Positions 1 to 5,051 of a stretch of DNA of 8,538 nt are shown here, piece after piece. The stretch covers positions 1-8,538 of the forward strand of contig SCUR01000608.1 of the NCBI GenBank assembly GCA_004297235.1. Direction: 5' to 3'. A model generated the notes under the pieces. It was not told the origin of the DNA and searched no databases. It worked only from the letters and a program-made list of their open reading frames with translations. A program made the position numbers and the translations under genes. Each line of letters opens with the position of its first letter. The stretch's first letter is position 1. The DNA comes from Candidatus Manganitrophaceae bacterium (lineage in GTDB: Bacteria; Nitrospirota; Nitrospiria; SBBL01; Manganitrophaceae).

Positions 1-2
1 CC

Positions 3-554
3 CAAGATCATTTCCTTGATCTTCATGTCTTGGCGGGGCTCTTGATCTTGGGGTTGATTTTCTTCCGGACCCTCTGGGGTTTGATCGGGACGCCGCATGC
101 GCGGTTTTCCGACTTTATCTTTCGTCCGCGAGTGGTGTTCGAATACCTGAAAGATCTGGTCACATTGAAAGCAAAGCGGTACATCGGGCATGGACCGGCC
201 GGCGGGGCGATGGTCATCGCGCTGCTGCTCGGCTTGCTGGCCACGACCCTCTCCGGCCTGGCGCTGTTCGGAGGGCAGGAGTATCAAGGCCCGCTGGCCG
301 GCCTGATGGCCGGCTTGGGAGGAGTTTGGAGCGAGGCGGCGGAAGGGGTTCATGAGTTCTTTGCCGGGATGATCCTTTTTTTGGCGTCGGTCCATGTTCT
401 CGGCGTTCTTTTTTCGAGCTGGGCGCATCACGAGAATTTAATCAAAGCGATGTTTACCGGGAAGAAGCGGACAGGGGAGGAAAGGCGCCGCCCGGCCGGA
501 ACGGAGCAGGCATTCCTTCACGAAGGTGAAGAAGAATGGGAAGGAGGAGGGTGA
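3..554 (+). CDS. Cytochrome b561-type membrane cytochrome, 5' truncated by window edge
   Basis: The frame is open from the window edge, so the start and roughly the first transmembrane helix are missing; 183 residues are visible. An internal TTG at 30 is not a credible start. The family is an integral membrane b-type cytochrome that takes electrons from quinol or a dehydrogenase and passes them to periplasmic cytochromes. Visible hallmarks are a helix with a His (codon 24-26) running into FFRTLWGLIGTPHARFSDF, the loop RYIGHGPAGG, a further hydrophobic helix, and a last helix pair carrying His at 351-353 and 393-395. It closes with the typical HHENLIKAMFTGKKR. These His residues are the likely haem b ligands. 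After this the protein has an unusual polar, Glu-rich tail of about 27 residues. The bases encoding the tail's end also form the ribosome binding site of the next gene. The stop overlaps the next start by one base (TGATG), so it is the visible first gene of the SHP operon. The family call is firm; the electron partner is inferred from the neighbours. Confidence 0.9.
   Translation, partial: QDHFLDLHVLAGLLILGLIFFRTLWGLIGTPHARFSDFIFRPRVVFEYLKDLVTLKAKRYIGHGPAGGAMVIALLLGLLATTLSGLALFGGQEYQGPLAGLMAGLGGVWSEAAEGVHEFFAGMILFLASVHVLGVLFSSWAHHENLIKAMFTGKKRTGEERRRPAGTEQAFLHEGEEEWEGGG
541..551 (+). promoter_or_regulatory. Ribosome binding site that decides the SHP start
   Basis: AAGGAGGAGGG lies just before the ATG at 554, with AGGAGG ending six bases before it. 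This strong Shine-Dalgarno match favours ATG 554 over the in-frame ATG at 536, which would add MGRRRV and has no such site. It sits inside the last codons of the b561 gene, so the two genes are probably translationally coupled. Confidence 0.85.
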
Positions 555-961
555 TGAAATTTTTTCTGAGGGTTGGTTTCATAGCAATGATGTCTCTGGC
601 CGGTGCGTCGCTTGTCGGGGCGGCGGCGGTCGATGATCTGCTGGCGCAATATCGGACGCAGAGCGGAGGAACCTTCAATACCGAGGAGGGGAAGGCGGCC
701 TGGAATCGGCTGATCCCCGACTCGAAAACGGGGGAGGAACGTAGCTGCGCCGGCTGCCATGGGAGCGATTTGCGGCGCACCGGAAAACATCTCCAAACCG
801 GAAAGCCGATCGACCCGATGGCCCCGTCGGTCAACGCCAAACGGTTGACCGACCCGAAATTTGTCGAGAAGTGGTTTAAGCGCAACTGCCAATGGACGCT
901 GGGGCGAGAGTGCAGCCCTAAAGAGAAAGGGATGTTCCTGACATTTATCCAAAACCAGTAA
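554..961 (+). CDS. SHP-type oxygen-binding monohaem cytochrome c (DUF1924)
   Basis: This 135-residue periplasmic cytochrome starts with a clear signal peptide: MKFFLR, a hydrophobic stretch, then cleavage near GAAA|VDD around residue 25. The single haem motif is CAGCH at residues 65-69. The C-terminal half, KFVEKWFKRNCQ with Cys112 and Cys120, matches the DUF1924/SHP family (sphaeroides haem protein). In SHP an Asn is the unusual sixth haem ligand and is displaced on reduction so that O2 or NO can bind; Asn111 is the candidate here by position. Cys112 and Cys120 could form a disulfide near the distal pocket. It lies between cytochrome b561 and diheme cytochrome c, the known SHP cluster arrangement, where DHC donates electrons to SHP. 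The physiological substrate of SHP is not settled, so a terminal role with O2, NO or another small ligand is inference. The start at 554 is chosen on the strong ribosome binding site. Confidence 0.88.
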   Translation: MKFFLRVGFIAMMSLAGASLVGAAAVDDLLAQYRTQSGGTFNTEEGKAAWNRLIPDSKTGEERSCAGCHGSDLRRTGKHLQTGKPIDPMAPSVNAKRLTDPKFVEKWFKRNCQWTLGRECSPKEKGMFLTFIQNQ

Positions 962-981
962 CGCGAATTTACATCGACACG

Positions 982-988
982 AAAGGAG
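982..988 (+). promoter_or_regulatory. Ribosome binding site of the DHC gene
   Basis: AAAGGAG stands six bases before ATG 995. The 33-base gap between the SHP stop and this start holds this site and no clear promoter or terminator, so the DHC gene most likely shares the operon transcript. Confidence 0.75.
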
Positions 989-994
989 ACTATA

Positions 995-1606
995 ATGAAC
1001 ACGCATTGCAAGCGCAACCCCCGCCCTTCGGGGGAGGGGTTCTTCAAAACGTCCATTTGGATGGCCTTTGTGATCGGCGGCTTGTTCCTCATCGTCGGCT
1101 ATTGGAGCGCAATGGGGGGAGAAGAAGGAATGGGGGAGCGGCTCATCGGAAGCGCCGCGCGCTCCGAAGCGATGCCGGTCGCCAACGATCTCTATACGAA
1201 GGAGTGCGGCGCCTGTCACCTCGCCTATCCTCCCGGCCTGCTCCCGGCCCGCTCCTGGAAAAAATTGATGGGCGGCCTTTCCGATCATTTCGGCGACAAT
1301 GCGGAGCTTGCCCCGGAGGACCAACGGGCCGTCACCGATTTCCTTGTGAAAAATGCCGCCGACCGCTCCGGGCAAAAACGTTCCGCCAAAGTGGTCCGCT
1401 CCTTGAAAGACGGAGAGGCGCCGCTTCGCATCACGGAGGTCCCCTACATCGTCCGTAAACATCACGAAATTCCATCCCGCCTGATTCAAGGGAATCCCCA
1501 GGTGAAGAGCCTCAGCCGCTGCAATGCCTGCCACACCCGCGCCGAAGCGGGCTCCTTCAGCGAGCACGATGTCTCCATCCCCGGTTATGGTGCGTGGGAT
1601 GATTAA
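995..1606 (+). CDS. Membrane-anchored diheme cytochrome c (DHC family)
   Basis: This 203-residue protein has an uncleaved-looking N-terminal anchor at about residues 19-39 (SIWMAFVIGGLFLIVGYW) followed by a periplasmic domain with two haem motifs, CGACH at 71-75 and CNACH at 176-180. YPPGLLPARSWKKLMGGLSD directly after the first motif and the C-terminal SEHDVSIPGYGAWDD are characteristic of the DHC (dihaem cytochrome c) family. His98 and His156/157 are candidate sixth ligands, consistent with bis-His low-potential haems. DHC is the established electron donor to SHP in Rhodobacter sphaeroides, so here it would carry electrons from the b561 cytochrome to SHP. The cytoplasmic N-terminus is odd: codons 8-16 (NPRPSGEGF) are encoded by a GC-rich hairpin that looks like a captured repeat. 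ATG 995 has a good ribosome binding site. An internal ATG at 1061 would discard the odd tail but lies inside the anchor. The 3' end overlaps the PepSY gene. Confidence 0.9.
   Translation: MNTHCKRNPRPSGEGFFKTSIWMAFVIGGLFLIVGYWSAMGGEEGMGERLIGSAARSEAMPVANDLYTKECGACHLAYPPGLLPARSWKKLMGGLSDHFGDNAELAPEDQRAVTDFLVKNAADRSGQKRSAKVVRSLKDGEAPLRITEVPYIVRKHHEIPSRLIQGNPQVKSLSRCNACHTRAEAGSFSEHDVSIPGYGAWDD
1016..1041 (+). repeat. GC-rich imperfect inverted repeat with TTCG loop inside the DHC start region
   Basis: The two arms, AACCCCCGCCC at 1016-1026 and GGGAGGGGTT-type sequence at 1031-1041, pair at 9 of 11 positions around a TTCG tetraloop closed by C-G. It begins 21 bases after the A of the start codon. 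Such C-rich/G-rich hairpins, read as NPSPEGRG on the other strand, resemble dispersed REP-like elements of bacterial genomes; that origin is inference. In mRNA the hairpin would sit at the edge of the initiating ribosome's footprint. Confidence 0.55.
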
Positions 1607-1937
1607 GCGGTTGCTCCCGTCCCGAGGCGCTGGGCTGGGTGTCGTCACCTTCAGCGTCTTCATTTTGATCCTGTTCGCGGGGGCGAGCTTGACCCTCGCC
1701 GATGACGATCACGACAGGGCCAAGCAGCTCAAAGAGGCCGGCGAAATCCTGCCGCTGGAGCGGATCGTTGAAATGGCCAAGAAAGATCGCTCCGGCCAGC
1801 TCCTTGAAGCCAAGCTGAAGGAAAAGAAGGGGCGGCTCATCTATGAATTGGAGCTGCTCGACAAAGAGGGGATCGTCTGGGAGCTGAAGTATGATGCAAA
1901 GAGCGGGGAGCTGCTGAAAGAGAAGCAGGAGCATTGA
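1599..1937 (+). CDS. Small periplasmic PepSY-domain protein
   Basis: The protein has 112 residues from ATG 1599, with a signal peptide (MIKRLL, hydrophobic core about 12-30, likely cleavage after LTLA at 34). One PepSY domain follows from about 38 to 108: RAKQLKEAGEILPLERI, then Gly/Glu-rich strands ending ELKYDAKSGELLK. PepSY domains are known as small extracytoplasmic modules that bind or inhibit partner proteins, and are often encoded beside two-component systems. The gene lies between the cytochromes and the regulator/kinase pair, so a role as a periplasmic accessory of the kinase or a modulator of the cytochromes is plausible but unproven. The start is uncertain: ATG 1599 and ATG 1587 both overlap the DHC 3' end and neither has a strong ribosome binding site. 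ATG 1599 gives the most typical signal peptide, and translation is probably coupled to DHC. The open frame extends further upstream to 1524, but that part lies within DHC and looks unlike signal sequence. Confidence 0.82.
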   Translation: MIKRLLPSRGAGLGVVTFSVFILILFAGASLTLADDDHDRAKQLKEAGEILPLERIVEMAKKDRSGQLLEAKLKEKKGRLIYELELLDKEGIVWELKYDAKSGELLKEKQEH

Positions 1938-1940
1938 CCG

Positions 1941-2606
1941 GTGAGACTTTTGATCGTCGAGGATGACGCGGCCCTCTGCCGACGGCTGAAGGCCGATCTG
2001 GCGCGGGCCGGATTCGCCGTCGATACGGCCGGCAACGGCGTCGACGGGGAGTTCATGGGGAGCCAAGAGCCCTATGATGTCATCGTCCTCGATCTGGGAC
2101 TGCCGGGCCGGCCCGGTTTGGAAGTCCTCAAGCGGTGGCGCGCCGGCGGGAATCACGTCCCGGTCATCATTCTCACCGCGCGGGACGCTTGGCATGAGAA
2201 GGTCGAGGGATTCAAGGCGGGGGGAGATGATTACCTCGCCAAACCGTTTCACACCGAAGAGTTGATCGCCCGGATCACCGCCTTGCTCCGCCGGACGAAT
2301 GCGAAGGTCGGGGGGCGCTTGTCTCTCGAGGATCTGACGCTCGACGAGGAGCGGCAATGCCTCATCACGCCGGAGGGACGATCGGTGGAGCTGAGCGGGG
2401 TGGAATTCCGTCTGCTTCGCTATTTCATGATGCACCCCAATGCGATTTTGTCCAAGAGCCGCCTCACCGAGCATGTCTACGATTTTGATTCGGAGAAGGA
2501 GAGCAATGTGATCGAGGTCTATGTCAACCGGCTGCGACAGAAGATCGGGAAGGATCGGATCGAGACCCGGCGCGGCCAGGGATACGTCTTGAGGGTCCCG
2601 GATTAA
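1941..2606 (+). CDS. OmpR/PhoB-family response regulator
   Basis: This 221-residue transcription factor pairs a receiver domain (about 1-115) with a winged-helix DNA-binding domain (about 125-221). The acidic pocket is E7/D8/D9, the phospho-acceptor is Asp51 in IVLDLGLPG, the switch residue is Thr79 and the conserved lysine is Lys101 in LAKPF. The C-terminal domain shows the recognition-helix and wing signatures SNVIEVYVNRLRQKIG and TRRGQGYVLRV. The overall type is PhoP/QseB-like. It starts with GTG, three bases after the PepSY stop; CAGGAG at 1926-1931 gives a ribosome binding site nine bases upstream. Its stop overlaps the kinase start by one base (TAATG), so the two form a cognate pair. 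The likely target is the cytochrome operon itself, inferred only from linkage because the operon promoter lies off the window. Confidence 0.94.
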   Translation: MRLLIVEDDAALCRRLKADLARAGFAVDTAGNGVDGEFMGSQEPYDVIVLDLGLPGRPGLEVLKRWRAGGNHVPVIILTARDAWHEKVEGFKAGGDDYLAKPFHTEELIARITALLRRTNAKVGGRLSLEDLTLDEERQCLITPEGRSVELSGVEFRLLRYFMMHPNAILSKSRLTEHVYDFDSEKESNVIEVYVNRLRQKIGKDRIETRRGQGYVLRVPD

Positions 2607-3967
2607 TGCGCTCCCTCCATGCGCGGCTTGCCACCGGTCTGATCGTCAGCTTGGTCCTCCTTTTTCTCCTCCAATGGTGGATCGTCAGCGCCGCCATTCG
2701 GTATCTCACCGAGGGTTACGTCTCGTCGCGCCTCCAACACGATACCGAAAATATCCTCGCCGCCCTTCTCATCAGCGACACCGCTTCTCCTTCCCTCGAT
2801 CCCGAACGGATCGATCCCGTTTACAGAAGACCTTTTTCGGGGCGCTACTATCAAATCCGCGTGGGAGAAACCCTGCTGCGCTCAAGATCGCTCTGGGATC
2901 AGGAGCTCTCCATCCCTCCGGTCACGCCGGGCGATCGGAGCACGCTTCATGCTTCCGGACCGCAGGGGCAGGCCTTACTTCTGTCGGTCGGCGGATTTAA
3001 AAAGCGGGATCAGGGGGTGACGATCGCCGTCGCCGAGGATCTCTCGGCGGTGGAAGCCGACTTCCGCCGATTTCAGCTTTTATACGGTCTGGTCTCTCTC
3101 GCCGTTTTGGGAATCCTGATCCTACTCCAGAGAAGGATGATCGTCGCCGGCTTGATGCCGCTCGAGAAGGCGCGCCGGGAGCTCCTTTCCCTTGAACGGG
3201 GAGAGATCGATCGGCTTCGAGAAGAGGTTCCCGGCGAAGTGCAGCCGCTGATCCGGGAAATTAACCGGTTGCTGGAAGCGATGCAGCAGCGGCTTCAGCG
3301 CTCGCGCAACGCGTTGGGGAATGTGGCCCATGCGCTCAAGGGGCCGTTGACCCTCTTGATGCAGTTGGCCGATCGCGAAGAGATGAAAAAGGCTCCTGCG
3401 TTGCGGCAGGAATGGATGGAGCAAGCGGAGACGATCCGTCAACGCCTGGAGCGGGAACTCAAGCGGGCGCGGCTCGCCGGGGGAATCCAGCCGGGCCGAC
3501 CGCTGGCGCTGGAAGAGGAGATCCGGCATCTCGTCGATGCGCTGAAGCGGATCTATCATGAAAAATCGCTGGAGATCGAATGGACGGTCCCGACGGAACG
3601 GGTGGTGATGGGGGACCGGGAAGATGTCCTGGAGCTGTTGGGGAATCTTCTCGATAACGCCTGCAAGTGGGGACGCCGCAAGGTGATCCTCCGCCTGGAG
3701 CAGGGGGTGGAAGGGATCGTAATCTCTGTCGAGGATGACGGTCCCGGCTGCCCGCCGGAAGCGCTTCAGCGCCTCTCCGACCGAGGGGTCCGGATCGATG
3801 AATCGGCCGCCGGACATGGGCTGGGGCTGGCCATCGTAAAAGAGATTGTGGCGCAGTCTTCGGGCGAAATCGGTTTCGGGCGCTCCGAGCGGCTGGGAGG
3901 ATTTCTCGTCCGGGTCAAGCTCCCTCCTTACGGTCATTCGTCGCCGAGCGCTTCCCCGGCGGAATGA
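2606..3967 (+). CDS. PhoQ-like membrane sensor histidine kinase
   Basis: The kinase has 453 residues, with TM1 at about 9-31, a periplasmic sensor at about 33-156, TM2 at about 158-177, a short HAMP-like linker, a phosphorylation helix and a C-terminal ATPase domain. The sensor contains RRPFSGRYYQI, a motif I associate with kinases linked to PepSY/OmpR-type pairs. The phospho-acceptor is His242 in NVAHALKGPLTLL. The N box is LLGNLLDNACKW (Asn347, Asn351), the G1 box VEDDGPG and the G2 box GHGLGLAI. The ATPase domain resembles PhoQ. The H box is unusual: the residue after His is Ala rather than Glu/Asp, and His+4 is Gly rather than Thr/Asn, the residue linked to phosphatase activity in this family. 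It would phosphorylate Asp51 of the preceding regulator. The ligand is unknown; an envelope or redox cue via the PepSY protein or cytochromes is inference. It ends the operon, 12 bases from the convergent yajQ stop. Confidence 0.93.
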   Translation: MRSLHARLATGLIVSLVLLFLLQWWIVSAAIRYLTEGYVSSRLQHDTENILAALLISDTASPSLDPERIDPVYRRPFSGRYYQIRVGETLLRSRSLWDQELSIPPVTPGDRSTLHASGPQGQALLLSVGGFKKRDQGVTIAVAEDLSAVEADFRRFQLLYGLVSLAVLGILILLQRRMIVAGLMPLEKARRELLSLERGEIDRLREEVPGEVQPLIREINRLLEAMQQRLQRSRNALGNVAHALKGPLTLLMQLADREEMKKAPALRQEWMEQAETIRQRLERELKRARLAGGIQPGRPLALEEEIRHLVDALKRIYHEKSLEIEWTVPTERVVMGDREDVLELLGNLLDNACKWGRRKVILRLEQGVEGIVISVEDDGPGCPPEALQRLSDRGVRIDESAAGHGLGLAIVKEIVAQSSGEIGFGRSERLGGFLVRVKLPPYGHSSPSASPAE

Positions 3968-3979
3968 TCGCCCCCGGCG

Positions 3980-4474
3980 TTATCGATAATTGAGAAACTG
4001 CAGATCGAGTCCAAAGTCTTGTGACTTCAAAAAGGTGATCACCGATTGAAGCTCGTCTTTGCTCTTGCTTTGGACGCGGACCTGATCGGCCTGGATCTGG
4101 GCCTGGACTTTAAACTTGCCGTCGCGGATCGCCTTGCTGATCTCTTTCGCCTTCTCCGAGGGGATCCCTTGCTGGAGGGTGATCTTCTGCCGGACGCTCC
4201 CGCCGAGCGCCTTCTCTACTTTCTCGTAAACCAATCCCTTGAGCGACACATTGCGTTTCACCAGTTTGGTCTGGAGCACATCGAGAACCGCTTTGAGCTT
4301 GTATTCATCCTCGGAGTTCACGATCAACTCCTTCTCTTCCTCCAGCCGAACGTCGCTCTGGGTGCCCTTCAGATCGAAGCGCTGGCGAATCTCCTTCATC
4401 GCCTGCTCGACCGCATTCTTGACCTCCTGGATATCGATTTTCGAAACCACATCAAATGAACTCGTCTCCGCCAT
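3980..4474 (-). CDS. yajQ: YajQ-family nucleotide / cyclic-di-GMP-binding protein
   Basis: This cytoplasmic protein has 164 residues, matching the usual family length of about 163. It opens with the family signature SSFDVVSKIDIQEVKNAV and QRFDLKGT, continues through KRNVSLKGLVYEKVEKALGG and KLVK, and ends DFGLDLQFLNYR. YajQ proteins are two ferredoxin-like domains and bind nucleic acid and, in studied members, c-di-GMP, acting as effectors with transcription factors. The start at 4474 (MAETSSFD) is chosen because AAAGGAG lies six bases upstream. The longer open frame to 4579 adds 35 residues, begins inside the predicted promoter and does not look like family sequence. The gene is monocistronic by layout: its own promoter lies upstream and it faces the kinase gene tail to tail. 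The neighbouring hybrid kinase carries an inactive-looking GGDEF domain, so a c-di-GMP link between them cannot be assumed. Confidence 0.95.
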   Translation of the reverse strand: MAETSSFDVVSKIDIQEVKNAVEQAMKEIRQRFDLKGTQSDVRLEEEKELIVNSEDEYKLKAVLDVLQTKLVKRNVSLKGLVYEKVEKALGGSVRQKITLQQGIPSEKAKEISKAIRDGKFKVQAQIQADQVRVQSKSKDELQSVITFLKSQDFGLDLQFLNYR

Positions 4475-4480
4475 GGAATA

Positions 4481-4487
4481 CTCCTTT
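4481..4487 (-). promoter_or_regulatory. yajQ ribosome binding site
   Basis: On the minus strand this is AAAGGAG, six bases before ATG 4474. It fixes the yajQ start and argues against the longer upstream frame. Confidence 0.8.
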
Positions 4488-4556
4488 CGTTCGATAAACG
4501 GTGATAAAGGGAAAGAGCGGAACACCTGATTCCCGACGGTGAAGGGAGATGGCTTC

Positions 4557-4586
4557 AAAATACAATGCCGCCGTTTCAATTGTCAA
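4557..4586 (-). promoter_or_regulatory. Sigma70-like promoter of yajQ
   Basis: On the minus strand a perfect -35 box TTGACA (4581-4586) is followed, after 16 bases, by TGTATT (4559-4564). The alternative -10 TATTTT (4557-4562) is 18 bases away. Either -10 matches the consensus at four of six positions. Transcription would begin some 75 bases before the yajQ start codon. The rest of the gene-free interval 4475-4661 holds this promoter, the yajQ leader, a dyad at 4568-4592 and the palindrome at 4640-4662; I see no small gene in it. Confidence 0.6.
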
Positions 4587-4592
4587 TGGCGG
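4568..4592. promoter_or_regulatory. Imperfect dyad overlapping the yajQ -35 box
   Basis: The arms CCGCCGTT (4568-4575) and AATGGCGG (4585-4592) pair at seven of eight positions around a short AT-rich centre containing CAATTG. The -35 hexamer lies in the right half. This is where a repressor or activator could bind; no known regulator motif is recognised, so operator function is only a possibility. Confidence 0.35.
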
Positions 4593-4639
4593 TCTTGTCG
4601 GCGCGACCTGTCGGATGCCCCAGAGAGTGGCGTGAATCG

Positions 4640-4662
4640 GGGGCGAGGCGACGCCTCGCCCC
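4640..4662. repeat. Perfect GC-rich palindrome next to the receiver gene stop
   Basis: An 11-base arm GGGGCGAGGCG (4640-4650) is repeated inverted at 4652-4662 around a single central base. It overlaps the last base of the receiver gene's TAG. As minus-strand RNA it would be a very stable hairpin immediately after the gene, but no T-run follows, so it is not a standard intrinsic terminator. A dispersed REP-like element or mRNA-stabilising/processing hairpin fits better. Confidence 0.6.
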
Positions 4663-5051
4663 TAGGAGGTCTTTGTTTCGAATTGTCTTAAGATTTCAAG
4701 GACCCGCTCCGCCAGTTTTTGAGGGGAGAAGGGTTTGGTGAGGTATTCGAGGGCGCCCGCGTTTTCTCCGCGCTCCTTGGCGGAGGGATCGCCGCGGGCC
4801 GTCAGCATGACGATCGGGATGTGGGCGGTCTCTTTATTCGCTTTCAGCCGTTGACAGGCTTCGAAGCCGTTCATCTTCGGCATCATGACATCGAGCAAGA
4901 TCAGATCGGGCTTTTCGGAGAGGGCTTTATCGATCGCATCGACCCCATTTCCGGCCTCGATGGTTTCAATGCCGCAGAATTTCAGCTTGATCTGGATGAG
5001 CTGCCGGACGAATTCTTCATCATCGACAATGAGAACTTTCTTAGGATTCAT
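4662..5051 (-). CDS. Stand-alone CheY-like receiver protein
   Basis: This 129-residue protein consists of one receiver domain with no output domain. The acidic pocket is Asp10/Asp11 in LIVDDEE, the phospho-acceptor is Asp54 in LILLDVMMPKMNG, the switch residue is Thr84 in MLTARG and the conserved lysine is Lys106 in LTKPFSP. All residues needed for phosphotransfer are present. The start codon shares ATGA with the stop of the hybrid kinase gene, so the two are co-translated and the kinase is its likely phosphodonor. Only a weak AGGG lies directly before the start. A much stronger ribosome binding site at 5084-5091 serves an in-frame internal ATG of the kinase gene, suggesting re-initiation. 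Its downstream partner is not visible here. Confidence 0.92.
   Translation of the reverse strand: MNPKKVLIVDDEEFVRQLIQIKLKFCGIETIEAGNGVDAIDKALSEKPDLILLDVMMPKMNGFEACQRLKANKETAHIPIVMLTARGDPSAKERGENAGALEYLTKPFSPQKLAERVLEILRQFETKTS

Noticed and set aside
536..553. Upstream ATG 536 as the SHP start
   Set aside because: The six extra codons are the ribosome binding site of ATG 554, and the signal peptide is best when starting at 554.
518..1663. Long minus-strand open frame (381 codons) across SHP and DHC
   Set aside because: It is antisense to two cytochromes with clear haem motifs and signal sequences, has no recognisable domain, and spans the intergenic gap and an unrelated gene start; typical of GC-rich shadow frames.
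1557..2474. Minus-strand open frame (305 codons) opposite PepSY and the response regulator
   Set aside because: The plus strand has complete, motif-bearing genes here; the antisense product has no domain features.
4475..4579. 35-residue N-terminal extension of YajQ
   Set aside because: The promoter-like hexamers lie in this region, a good ribosome site precedes the internal ATG at 4474, and the family starts at MAETSSFD-like sequence with about 163 residues.
4640..4662. Standard rho-independent terminator
   Set aside because: The stem is strong but neither strand has a run of T after it.
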